Below, piece after piece: positions 1 to 7,669 of a stretch of 12,726 nucleotides of DNA. A program made the position numbers and the translations under genes. This DNA is from CAZVWH01 sp964631175 (lineage in GTDB: Bacteria > Planctomycetota > Phycisphaerae > Sedimentisphaerales > Anaerobacaceae). The notes beneath the pieces are model-generated. The model was given only the letters and a program-made list of their open reading frames with translations, did not search any database and was not told where the DNA came from. The number at the start of each line of letters is the position of its first letter. Position 1 is the stretch's first letter. The stretch lies in the NCBI GenBank assembly GCA_964631175.1, contig CAZVWH010000081.1, forward strand, positions 1-12,726. Direction: 5' to 3'.

Positions 1-76
1 TATAGTCAGCAAACTCTTTGGCGTATCGCTCCCAGTCATCCCTGCTGAAATTATCAACGTAAACCTTATATGACAT
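1..76 (-). CDS. FemAB/GNAT-like acyltransferase, N-terminal 25 codons only (runs off the window)
   Basis: Reading the minus strand from an ATG at 76 gives an uninterrupted 25-codon frame to the window edge, beginning MSYKVYVDNF and continuing with a W-E-R-Y-A-K-E-F-A-D-Y stretch. An N-terminus with a conserved Trp followed by an F-A-D segment resembles FemAB-like/GNAT proteins (peptidoglycan- or polysaccharide-associated aminoacyl or acyl transferases) found in exosortase-linked polysaccharide loci. The start overlaps the stop of the upstream deacetylase gene by 11 bases, which fits translational coupling within the same operon. No strong Shine-Dalgarno is visible. The frame and the overlap make a real gene likely. 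The family is inferred from 25 residues and could be wrong. Confidence 0.55.
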   Translation of the reverse strand, partial: MSYKVYVDNFSRDDWERYAKEFADY

Positions 77-935
77 ATGAGGAATCCGACAATCTATGAC
101 CGTGTGAGCAGCCTGTAATTAATCTTTTAATGCTCTTTAGCAATCTTGTAGCCTGGTAAGCCCCTGTAGCTTTGAGCTTGAACTTTAACAAACTGTCTCG
201 TGGAGAGACACAAAATCGTCCTATCTGCATGTCATCTGTGCAATTATTTACTATTTGAGGCTCGATAGTAAAACCCAATTTATAACCAGCCTCTTTAGCC
301 GCACTGCAAACTCTTGAATCGTGTGCACCATGAGGATAACTGATAGCCAGAACCCTATATCCGACCATTTTCTCAAGCGCTATCTTGGAGCAAGTAAGTT
401 CGTGTTGTAGCTTGTTGTTATCGATTTCGGTTAGCACGGGATGTGAAACAGTATGGGAAAATATCTCAAATCCATCGTTATCCAGCTCAGCGATTTGTTC
501 TTTGCTCATAACAGTTCTGTTTTTGTTAGTACAATTCTCAGGCATCTCCCAGCGAGGTGGCTGCCCAAGATTTCCGGCGGGAACAAAAATTGCTGCGGGT
601 AATCCATACTCTTTTAAGATCGGAATGGCATTTTCTTTGACACTTAGAAACGCATCGTCAAATGTAATAGCAACCAGGTGGTTGAGTCCATTTGAATCAG
701 CTATCTTTATTTCTGATGGCCTGATGACAGAGCAATTACTGGCCAAGTAGGCCATCTGCGTCCTGAAACCTGTGATTTCTGCCTTCGGTATGCCATGGTA
801 GTATATGACGACCCGACGGGGCTGTTTGTTTATTAGATAAAGTATCAGTGCGTATGAAATGGCAAAGACAAATTCTACGACTCCTTTAAGATACTTTACA
901 GCGACAGTAAACGTTGAAAATTCTGTACTGCTCAT
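66..935 (-). CDS. Polysaccharide deacetylase (NodB homology domain)
   Basis: A 289-residue protein with the NodB/CE4 carbohydrate esterase signature. Motif 1 is TFDD at residues 91-94 (catalytic-base and metal Asp), motif 2 is HTVSH at 161-165 (metal-binding His pair), and motif 3 is represented by SYPHG at 199-203. Known members remove N- or O-acetyl groups from polysaccharides in a metal-dependent reaction. A hydrophobic stretch at about residues 20-36 could be an uncleaved signal anchor placing the domain in the periplasm. The ATG start overlaps the TGA of the preceding glycosyltransferase gene in an ATGA arrangement, and the gene's own stop overlaps the next start by 11 bases. The likely role is trimming acetyl groups from the polymer made by this cluster. 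The exact substrate cannot be told from sequence. Confidence 0.9.
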   Translation of the reverse strand: MSSTEFSTFTVAVKYLKGVVEFVFAISYALILYLINKQPRRVVIYYHGIPKAEITGFRTQMAYLASNCSVIRPSEIKIADSNGLNHLVAITFDDAFLSVKENAIPILKEYGLPAAIFVPAGNLGQPPRWEMPENCTNKNRTVMSKEQIAELDNDGFEIFSHTVSHPVLTEIDNNKLQHELTCSKIALEKMVGYRVLAISYPHGAHDSRVCSAAKEAGYKLGFTIEPQIVNNCTDDMQIGRFCVSPRDSLLKFKLKATGAYQATRLLKSIKRLITGCSHGHRLSDSSYVI

Positions 936-1894
936 TTAGGTTCCAAGCGAAGCGTGCAGAATTTGAAGCTTGCCCAATTCTTTTTCAGTGTTGTTAATTC
1001 CCCACATACTGTCCTGCACAGGATCTTCTTGAGAGCTAATAATACAGCCATGGCACATACGCGTAGGCCGGACGAGATAGCCACAATGAGGTTTGCTAAT
1101 AAGTAGATAAATATGCCCTGATGTTTTCTGAGAAAGATCAGCCGGCTTTTTTGCTGTTGAACAAACATTTTTACGGGGATTTGACTGCTGCTATGGCTGC
1201 CACCTCCCACATGAATCACTTGAGCGCCTGGCCAGAACAGCACCTTCCATCCCGCTTTGGCAAACCGGTAACACCAGTCTGCCTCCTCACAGTACATGAA
1301 AAAACGTTCATCCAGTAGGCCAACCTGGTCAATGGCTTGCCGTCTGGCCAGCATAAACATTCCAGAGATTACATCTACATCTCTCTCGCTGTCGCGCTTC
1401 CACCAGAGCATCCATTCACGGCCGAAAACCCTATTGTACTTAAAGAGTTTGGCCAATCCAAAAGCAGATAAGAAAAGGTTGACGATACTTGGATAGCGAA
1501 AACACGTCATCTGCACCTTCTTTTGATTTTCCCGTACCTGGCAACCTACAACTGCTGCTTCCGGATGATTATCGGCGAATTCAATTGTCTTGGCGATGGC
1601 GTTGTCCATTACAATTGTATCGCTGTTGAGTAAGAGAACATAACGGCCACGAGCGATAGCGATTCCTTGATTGTTAGCGGCAGCAAAGCCACGATTCTCG
1701 TAGTTATCTATCACAATCGCGCTTGGGAATTCCTCTTTTATCATCTCGACTGAATGATCTATCGAGGCGTTATCTATAACGATCACTTCGAATGTAATAT
1801 TTTCCGTTTCTCTGTACGCTGACGCCAAGCAACTGCGCAAGACATCTCGGGTGTTCCAGTTTACAATGATAATTGAAGTGTCAATAGCACTCAC
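932..1894 (-). CDS. Family 2 glycosyltransferase, WbbL/rhamnosyltransferase-like
   Basis: A 320-residue protein with a GT-A fold family 2 domain from the N-terminus: SIIIVNWNT at about residues 7-15, DNAS at 41-44, the NRGFAAANN segment at 67-75 and NSDT at 90-93 in the D-x-D position. The later segment ending FFMYCEEADWCYR is the usual WbbL-type catalytic region (E-E-x-D-W/L). This subgroup includes dTDP-rhamnose transferases of O-antigen and mycobacterial arabinogalactan synthesis, but the donor cannot be deduced here. A hydrophobic C-terminal segment (about 262-286) suggests inner-membrane association. The start is GTG at 1894 with no clear Shine-Dalgarno, 35 bases after the Wzy-like gene. 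The TGA stop overlaps the ATG of the deacetylase gene. Confidence 0.92.
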   Translation of the reverse strand: MSAIDTSIIIVNWNTRDVLRSCLASAYRETENITFEVIVIDNASIDHSVEMIKEEFPSAIVIDNYENRGFAAANNQGIAIARGRYVLLLNSDTIVMDNAIAKTIEFADNHPEAAVVGCQVRENQKKVQMTCFRYPSIVNLFLSAFGLAKLFKYNRVFGREWMLWWKRDSERDVDVISGMFMLARRQAIDQVGLLDERFFMYCEEADWCYRFAKAGWKVLFWPGAQVIHVGGGSHSSSQIPVKMFVQQQKSRLIFLRKHQGIFIYLLANLIVAISSGLRVCAMAVLLALKKILCRTVCGELTTLKKNWASFKFCTLRLEPK

Positions 1895-1929
1895 GAGACA
1901 ATTACTTAGCAGCTAAAGTATCCGGCACG

Positions 1930-3216
1930 TTATCTTCCTGCTGCGTTAGCCCAATTTGGTAGTAGGTTAATAGTCGCCGCATATTCTTTACACTTATATC
2001 CTTCGCTGAGAAAGCCGACCATCGCCAGTGTCATATACCACCACATCGTTATTTGACCGAAATACGAGACTCCAAAAAATGCCACGCAGTGTCCAAGCAA
2101 GACAACGAAGAGACACCAAGTCAATATCCGGTGTGTATGTTCCTGGCATCGCAGACACAGGTGTAGAAGCGTCCTAAAGGCTACATATATCATGGCTAGG
2201 AAAAGTAGGAAAGTAACAAATCCACCTCGCACCCCTTCAAGCACAAACTGGTTCGTTACATCGTAAAGATTCCAGCCCCAATGACTTGTGCTGCGACAAC
2301 CGATCAGCGCCCACTCATCAAAGTGATTTACGGCTTCGTCAATTAAATGATAGCGATGCCACCCTGTCGAGCCACCTATCAAGCGGATCCGCGAAATCAA
2401 GTGCCACACTGGCGCTTCCATGACGATATGGAGGCCAATAAGTGAGGCGGCCACGCCCCATCCTGCGGTACCCGTATAGCGTCGCCACTTAAACCAATAT
2501 AATCCAGCTACCACGTAAAATAGTGCCATTAGAGGTGTGCTCGACGCCGTAGCTACTACAATAAAAACACTTGCGGCTGCCGCGGCCCCATAGAGACATT
2601 TGGGACGTCCAATTCGGTATAGTCCGGTGAAAAATGGAAAGACAGTTGCCCAGAAGAGTCCCAGCATGATAGAATGCGGGAAGGATGCTTGGCATCTGTA
2701 GGTACCCTCCCGTGTCCATGTCTCCACTCGACCCAGTACCACGAAGGGATTACTGCCGGTTACCCGTTCGTACGCTACAAATGGGACAAGAACGAGACAG
2801 CAAACGGCCATGACCTTGAAAGGATAAATGATATCGTGCCAGGAGTGAATGTTCTGTCTGAATAGCCAGTATAAACCAATAACATCGAACAGGACTCCAC
2901 ACTTATAAATTAAGGCTCTCATGTCACGCCATTGTAAGACATATATACCAGCTCCTACAACTGCCCAGAGCAGTACCAATTTGTCGAACCGATTCCAGTT
3001 TATTTTGCGGACTTCTTCCCGCAGTAAAAGGCGCAGTACACCAGCAACAACCAATATCCGCAGAGGCGTGAAATCCAAGTCAAGAATAATTATCCGCTGG
3101 TCCGCAGGAATAAAACACGCCGCCAAAATAAATGGCATCAGAAAATACTTCCTGGGAACTGCTATAAGCGAAGTTGCCAAGATTAAAGTTGCCGCTATCG
3201 TGGTTTGGTAAATCAC
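1930..3216 (-). CDS. Wzy-like O-antigen polymerase / O-antigen ligase family membrane protein
   Basis: A 428-residue integral membrane protein with roughly ten or more hydrophobic segments along its length. The longest hydrophilic part, at about residues 270-320, carries STGWHRYHLIDEAVNHF at 283-299 followed by a W-A-L-I-G-C-R-S-T-S-H-W-G-W segment. This matches the layout of the large periplasmic loop of O-antigen ligase/polymerase (Wzy_C) proteins, where R and H residues are functionally important. Wzy enzymes join lipid-linked repeat units at the periplasmic face of the inner membrane. It sits in the same operon as Wzx and several glycosyltransferases, which favours polymerase over WaaL ligase. 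The GTG start at 3216 is the most upstream one, with only a weak GGG about eight bases before it; a later start is possible. Confidence 0.85.
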   Translation of the reverse strand: MIYQTTIAATLILATSLIAVPRKYFLMPFILAACFIPADQRIIILDLDFTPLRILVVAGVLRLLLREEVRKINWNRFDKLVLLWAVVGAGIYVLQWRDMRALIYKCGVLFDVIGLYWLFRQNIHSWHDIIYPFKVMAVCCLVLVPFVAYERVTGSNPFVVLGRVETWTREGTYRCQASFPHSIMLGLFWATVFPFFTGLYRIGRPKCLYGAAAAASVFIVVATASSTPLMALFYVVAGLYWFKWRRYTGTAGWGVAASLIGLHIVMEAPVWHLISRIRLIGGSTGWHRYHLIDEAVNHFDEWALIGCRSTSHWGWNLYDVTNQFVLEGVRGGFVTFLLFLAMIYVAFRTLLHLCLRCQEHTHRILTWCLFVVLLGHCVAFFGVSYFGQITMWWYMTLAMVGFLSEGYKCKEYAATINLLPNWANAAGR

Positions 3217-3277
3217 ATAAATACCCGTAATTCTAATAACGCAAAATTCTGCTTTGAGCCCAAAAGTCTAAGTTTAC

Positions 3278-3403
3278 TCAATTAAATGGCATCACATATA
3301 CCCGAAACAGCATAGCAAACATTGTGATGAGAGTCCGAATTTTCGCTCTTAGAATGCTGCCAAGAATATAATTACTGAATATTGAATGCGTTAACCATAG
3401 CAT
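3278..3403 (-). pseudogene. Probable C-terminal remnant of the truncated methyltransferase gene (different frame)
   Basis: Immediately past the frame carrying the methyltransferase N-terminus, another minus-strand frame reads for about 41 codons from 3403 to a TGA at 3278-3280. Its conceptual product (MLWLTHSIF, then YILGSILRAK, ending VYVMPFN) has a mixed basic/hydrophobic composition like the end of a real protein rather than random intergenic DNA. It has no Shine-Dalgarno of its own. The simplest reading is that a longer gene lost its middle in a frame-shifting deletion, leaving N-terminal and C-terminal ends side by side. That both pieces belong to one gene is inference. A chance open frame is the alternative. 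The rest of the interval down to the Wzy-like start (3217-3277) shows nothing recognisable. Confidence 0.4.
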
Positions 3404-3585
3404 GGCTCACATTCAACATTTGGTTTCTTCCGATGGAAAATATCCACTGAGTTACCTGTACCACAGCCCAAATCCAGTACAACTCTCATCTGGCTGTTGT
3501 GCCTAAAGGCGTAATCGATGTAGTAATCTGTGATTACTTGGCAACAGTGATCACTCGGAATGCAGTCTTTTAGTAGCTCGCGCAT
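3391..3585 (-). pseudogene. Truncated class I SAM-dependent methyltransferase (N-terminal fragment)
   Basis: A 64-codon frame starts at an ATG with a good ribosome binding site (GAAAGG, positions 3596-3591). Residues 34-45 read VVLDLGCGTGNS, the glycine-rich motif I that binds S-adenosylmethionine in class I methyltransferases. The frame ends about 17 residues later, at a TAA at 3391-3393, before motifs II-IV. Intact class I enzymes are typically over 200 residues, so this product cannot form the Rossmann-like fold and is very unlikely to be active. The preserved start and ribosome binding site show that the gene was once translated in this operon, presumably methylating a sugar or the glycan. 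A frame with C-terminal character lies directly downstream, suggesting internal deletion. Recent decay is inferred from the clean motif. Confidence 0.75.
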
Positions 3586-3594
3586 AGATACCTT

Positions 3595-3754
3595 TCATAT
3601 ATTTCCTGTACTAACCTGATGAACGGAGCTAATGGTAGGATCCGGGTAAACATCCACCTGAACTAAACGATGAAAATTTCTTGGGTGTGCTCAGGTATTC
3701 CCGAGCCGAGCTTTTCAAACCGTGCCTGCACACCACATAGATTTGTGGGGCCAT
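3595..3754 (-). pseudogene. Possible small ORF or decayed gene between a GT2 gene and the methyltransferase remnant
   Basis: Three bases after the upstream glycosyltransferase stop, an ATG at 3754 is preceded by GGAG with a six-base spacer (within 3765-3755), a very good ribosome binding site. It opens a 41-codon frame beginning MAPQIYVVCRHG and ending at a TAG at 3629-3631. A second frame, open from about 3690, encodes a segment including VQVDVYPDPTISSVHQ and ends at a TGA at 3595-3597 that overlaps the Shine-Dalgarno of the methyltransferase remnant. A coupled start at one end and a coupled stop at the other suggest a gene that lost its middle or was frameshifted. I recognise no family in either piece. 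It may also be a genuine short peptide or simple spacer. Confidence 0.25.
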
Positions 3755-3757
3755 ATA

Positions 3758-4618
3758 CTACTCCGTATGTCTATTGAAATCCACAATATACCAGAAAGAT
3801 TGCAGTAATCGTTTAATAGAATATTGGAGCTTTTTTCCATTAAAGCGATGTGACGAAAATGCTGTTTTTACGCCTCGAATAAATGAACCTAAGGCTTGTT
3901 TTATAGTCAAAAGGAGATTTCTTTTTCGCGAAAGCCTGGTATCAGCCGACCTTTCCAATTTGATTAGTCTTTGGGCAATCTGTCGGCATGATTCATTATG
4001 GGAATGGTACACCGCCGCTTCGGCGTCATAAACAGTCTTATAACCATTCTCAATTGTCCAGTTTGCCCATTCCCAGTCCTCTGCAGCTGGGACAATATCA
4101 AAGGGATGTTTCTCCCAGACGCTGCGCCTGATACAAGAGGCTGCGTTACTGAAGGTCATCGCATGCCGGTTGAGATTGTCTTTTTTATATACTATTGAAT
4201 TTTTGCCGAATGTCTTTTCTATCCTCAAAACTTCGTACAAATCGGCATCAGGCCAGGGAACCTGCCGGCAGCATACTCCAGCTACATTCTTATCTCTGAA
4301 GTGAACAACCATTTTCTGCAGCCAGTTATTTTCACGGGGAATTGAATGAGCGGATAGAATCACAATCAGGTCACCCGTACTTTTTTCAATTCCTAAATTC
4401 AGAGACTTAGAAAAATGGAACTCGGCTTTAAGTATCTCGATAAGCTTAACCCCATAGCCTTTTAAAATTTCAGCAGTATTGTCGGTTGAGCCGCTGTCGA
4501 CGACGATAATTTCGATTGAATTACGGAATTGGTCTTGGCTGCGTAAGGCTTCAATCAACTGCCCAATATATTTAGCTTCATTATAGGTCCGAATTACACA
4601 ACTTATTTTGGGATTCAT
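3758..4618 (-). CDS. Family 2 glycosyltransferase with SAH in place of the D-x-D motif
   Basis: A 286-residue cytoplasmic-type GT2 protein. The N-terminal nucleotide-binding part is clear: SCVIRTYNE at residues 6-14 and VVDSGSTDNT at 39-48. The HFSKSLNLGI segment at 68-77 is followed by ILSAHSIP at 87-94, where S-A-H occupies the usual metal-binding D-x-D position. This variant recurs in a branch of bacterial GT2 proteins of polysaccharide loci, so it does not by itself mean inactivity. A conserved E-D-W-E-W-A segment further on provides the likely catalytic acidic residues. The C-terminal 80 residues are basic and may bind the membrane peripherally. The ATG start is eight bases after the preceding gene. 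Donor and acceptor are unknown. Confidence 0.9.
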   Translation of the reverse strand: MNPKISCVIRTYNEAKYIGQLIEALRSQDQFRNSIEIIVVDSGSTDNTAEILKGYGVKLIEILKAEFHFSKSLNLGIEKSTGDLIVILSAHSIPRENNWLQKMVVHFRDKNVAGVCCRQVPWPDADLYEVLRIEKTFGKNSIVYKKDNLNRHAMTFSNAASCIRRSVWEKHPFDIVPAAEDWEWANWTIENGYKTVYDAEAAVYHSHNESCRQIAQRLIKLERSADTRLSRKRNLLLTIKQALGSFIRGVKTAFSSHRFNGKKLQYSIKRLLQSFWYIVDFNRHTE

Positions 4619-4626
4619 TTTGATAG

Positions 4627-5760
4627 TTAGTTTGCCTTGCTGGAATCATCAAATGTCCGCACTTTTTCGATACTTTCAACTAAAGCAATAGGAACATCGC
4701 GGGTTTTAGAGATGCCTCGAATAGGTATTGCAGTTGTCCTGCGAATTAAATATCCTAATCTTTGTTTATTTGTTATTCCGATTATTCTACTTATAAACCA
4801 GTAGTTGAATTTTACTGAAAATTTGCCTGTTGGTGACAAACTTCTGGATTTGATAAGACACAACTTAGCAAGGTCTTTATAGTACAAAGCGCTGCGCCTC
4901 GCCAATTCAGCGTATCGTATCGAAAGAGCCAAACGATATTTGTCCAGAATACCCTTAGTGGTTAATTCATCCTCCACGCGGTTAATGACACGATATCTGG
5001 AACCCAACGCTTTTATGTGGTTATCAGCTCTTATGCTATCCGCAGTATTAGGATATAAACGATAATATGCCCAGGCAGAAGGGCAAAAGACGAGCTTACC
5101 TCCGCGCATCATGAAACGCATTGCGTAATCCCCATCCTGGTCGGCATAAAGACTCTCATCCCATGGGCCTAATTCAATTAGGTCTGTTCTTCTCCAAAGG
5201 AAACTGTGGGACGCCACGAACCAATTCTCGGTATCTTTTTCAATCAGCCACTTTTTCAATGGATGTTCTTCTTGTATAGGACATTCTACATCATAGACTT
5301 CTATTTTATCACCTGTCGTTTGAAAAAACCGCCAACTGCCATATACAACTGTTTTGTCACCACAATGTACAAACTTCTCTACCTGTCGTCTTATTTTGGA
5401 CGGTGCAACTAAGTCATCTGAATCTAAAAACTGAATAAACTCTCCATGTGACTCTATCAGCCCTAAGTTGCGGGCAGCACATGCACCCTTGTTTTCCTGA
5501 TGCAAATAGCAAATTTCAAAATTTCCTGGTTCGTTATGATTGTGTGACCAATCTTCTATAACTTGCTCAGTATTATCGGTGGAAGCATCATCAACTATGA
5601 GAACCTCTATGGGCCTATAAGTCTGTTTGATGACAGAGTCAAGTGACTCGACTAAAGCAGTTCCACGGTTATAGGTAGGGATGATGACCGAAACCAGTTG
5701 AGGCTGATACTCCTGGTTCATCCACCTTTTATAACAAGTTCTTTGCAAATAATCATTCAT
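4627..5760 (-). CDS. Family 2 glycosyltransferase
   Basis: A GT2 protein of 377 residues if started at the ATG at 5760. SVIIPTYNRG, the VDDASTDNT segment and DSDD (about residues 113-116 from this start) form the nucleotide-sugar and metal-binding core. The DQDGDYAMR segment later is the typical acidic catalytic-base region. An in-frame TTG at 5856 would give 409 residues, but that extension overlaps the asparagine-synthase-like gene by 73 bases and adds nothing characteristic, so I prefer 5760, 23 bases after that gene's stop. Another ATG at 5721, just before the conserved domain, is also possible. No Shine-Dalgarno decides the matter. The protein presumably adds one sugar to the lipid-linked repeat unit of this cluster. 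Confidence 0.9.
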   Translation of the reverse strand: MNDYLQRTCYKRWMNQEYQPQLVSVIIPTYNRGTALVESLDSVIKQTYRPIEVLIVDDASTDNTEQVIEDWSHNHNEPGNFEICYLHQENKGACAARNLGLIESHGEFIQFLDSDDLVAPSKIRRQVEKFVHCGDKTVVYGSWRFFQTTGDKIEVYDVECPIQEEHPLKKWLIEKDTENWFVASHSFLWRRTDLIELGPWDESLYADQDGDYAMRFMMRGGKLVFCPSAWAYYRLYPNTADSIRADNHIKALGSRYRVINRVEDELTTKGILDKYRLALSIRYAELARRSALYYKDLAKLCLIKSRSLSPTGKFSVKFNYWFISRIIGITNKQRLGYLIRRTTAIPIRGISKTRDVPIALVESIEKVRTFDDSSKAN

Positions 5761-5783
5761 AGACCGGTCTATAAAGCTGTGAT

Positions 5784-7613
5784 TTACTTCCTGCAGTATT
5801 TTTCGATAAGGCCTCGCCAAATTGCTAATTGCAGGAGGCGAAAGCCGTTGAGCCAACCAATATCATCTTGATAGAGTAGCTCACGTCCCCTCTTCTTGAA
5901 GACTCGCCCATCGAAGCGGTCCAAGTTTCCGGCGTATTCTTGTTTCATACCCGCCAGGAGATTACTCTCTTGCCAGTAGCTTTGGTAATCGTGCCACGAG
6001 TCCTGGACCTTTGGCTTCCTGTCGAGTTTTTCAAGCACAGCTACTAACCGGTCCTGCGATTTGCGGACAGCCAGTTCAGCTAAACGCCGCCAGCGTTTGC
6101 TATTAGGTCTAAATCCGTAGTTAGAATCGGGTATGCTTGCTCCAGGACCGTAAACTCCCAAAGCGGCAACACGAAATATTCTACTATTCATTTTAAGCTC
6201 GATAGGGCATTTAAAAGCAAAGTCCAATATATGGCGGTCAGTTGCAATGAGCCTAAGCGATAAGACTCTCCTATCAGCAACCCAGTAGGCAGCCTCACAG
6301 TCCTGAGAAAATGGATATATATCAAGCCATTCAATACTGCCCCGGGCTGAGTCCATATTGTTTTCATAATGACACTTCCTACGGTCATACACATTTGAAG
6401 CAATTTCACTGTTTAGATTTTGCTTCCAAAAATCCATTATATTATCAGCGTAGTCAACAACTTTCCTTTTGAATGTCGGCTGGGCAATGCCCCCTAACCG
6501 TCTTATCTTAACCATGTCATGTGCCATATAAGCCTTCAAATAGCTGTCAAAGAGCATCCCACTCAGTAATGCATCGACGCCGAGTTCATTGATTCTGTCG
6601 ACAAATCCTATGTTGTGCGCATGTACCCATTCAAACTCACAGCCCACAAACTTTACGACATTTACTATACTTTTTCCTAAGAACTCAGCGTTTCTGATAA
6701 GCGGAAACCACTCGCGATTGTAGCATTTGGCAATCTGGCTAGCTATCTTAGTTTCACGATTAAGCTCATCACAAAATGTCAAGGCGATACATTCAACCGA
6801 CTCTGGAACTGCTGCCATTACAAGCCTTGAGTCGAGACCGCCACTTAACAACACAGCTACTTTCTGTGTATTGCATCGGCGCTCAACCGCATTACGTAAT
6901 ATACTTAGTAATTCTTCCGCCAGCTCGGCCTCATCGTAGCCATCACGTATCTCTTCTGGCGGTTGCCAGTAGGTGAAGTCCCTTACACTAGGCTTGTTCT
7001 TTTCCTGGATGCTGAAGATATGCGCTCTGCCAGGCTTTAGTTCCTCCACCGCTGAATACATTGTATTCGGAAAAGTGCAATTGCCTGCATTTAGAAACTC
7101 TGCTATTGAAACCATATCCAAATTGTCGCTGGCCTCGCTGATCATCGCCACCAGGTCAGGATGCGTACCGAAGGCAGCAGCATTACCATGACAGTCCTTG
7201 CCTGCATAAACAGGAACGAAACTCATTGGGTCCGTTACTATGCAGAACCCTTCGGCGTTGGCAAATACAATGGCAAACGCTCCATTTAGCTTCTCGAACA
7301 GCTCGTCGGTCTCAAGCCAAACACTGGATTTCTCGTCACCTTTTTGCAACTGGGCGAGACGATTCATGAGTGATACCAGAAATCTATCCGGCGAATCTGC
7401 GACTAAATCACCAACCCACGCAAAAGTTGTAGTGTCCTTTGTAATGATGTTCTTGTTGGAGGCAAGACGCTCCTCAAGCACTGCAATGCTCCCCCAGGAG
7501 AAATCAAAAAAAGCTCCTTCGGGGAAAAGTTTCCCATAAGGCTTCTTTATTAGATGATGTAGTAGGTGTTCACCGTTGTATCGCTTATTTAGACTAATTA
7601 AGAAGTCGCTCAT
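5784..7613 (-). CDS. Asparagine-synthase-like protein with degenerate glutaminase domain
   Basis: A 609-residue protein with AsnB-like architecture. An N-terminal Ntn-hydrolase-like region (about 1-200) includes a D-P-M-S-F-V-P-V-Y segment at 128-136. The ATP-pyrophosphatase domain begins near 250 with the PP-loop SGGLDS at 257-262. True glutamine-dependent synthetases are processed to expose Cys as the first residue; here the protein starts MSDFLISLN, so the nucleophile is absent and glutamine hydrolysis is unlikely. Related degenerate synthases occur in polysaccharide and lasso-peptide loci, where the ATP-using half may activate a carboxylate for amide formation. By analogy this one could amidate a uronic acid or another group on the glycan, using ammonia or an amine; that is inference. 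The start is ATG, 56 bases after the GT2 gene, with a weak AAAGAAAG upstream. Confidence 0.88.
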   Translation of the reverse strand: MSDFLISLNKRYNGEHLLHHLIKKPYGKLFPEGAFFDFSWGSIAVLEERLASNKNIITKDTTTFAWVGDLVADSPDRFLVSLMNRLAQLQKGDEKSSVWLETDELFEKLNGAFAIVFANAEGFCIVTDPMSFVPVYAGKDCHGNAAAFGTHPDLVAMISEASDNLDMVSIAEFLNAGNCTFPNTMYSAVEELKPGRAHIFSIQEKNKPSVRDFTYWQPPEEIRDGYDEAELAEELLSILRNAVERRCNTQKVAVLLSGGLDSRLVMAAVPESVECIALTFCDELNRETKIASQIAKCYNREWFPLIRNAEFLGKSIVNVVKFVGCEFEWVHAHNIGFVDRINELGVDALLSGMLFDSYLKAYMAHDMVKIRRLGGIAQPTFKRKVVDYADNIMDFWKQNLNSEIASNVYDRRKCHYENNMDSARGSIEWLDIYPFSQDCEAAYWVADRRVLSLRLIATDRHILDFAFKCPIELKMNSRIFRVAALGVYGPGASIPDSNYGFRPNSKRWRRLAELAVRKSQDRLVAVLEKLDRKPKVQDSWHDYQSYWQESNLLAGMKQEYAGNLDRFDGRVFKKRGRELLYQDDIGWLNGFRLLQLAIWRGLIEKYCRK

Positions 7614-7669
7614 AGCTTGAACTTTCTTTAAAGCTGGTTATGTATTTTGGGATTAGTATATGGACGGTA

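Noticed and set aside
3669..3776. A 35-codon plus-strand ATG frame (MKISWVCSGIPEP...) in the spacer
   Set aside because: No Shine-Dalgarno, opposite to every gene in the window and overlapping the end of a GT2 gene; the resemblance to a glycosyltransferase start is too short to support.
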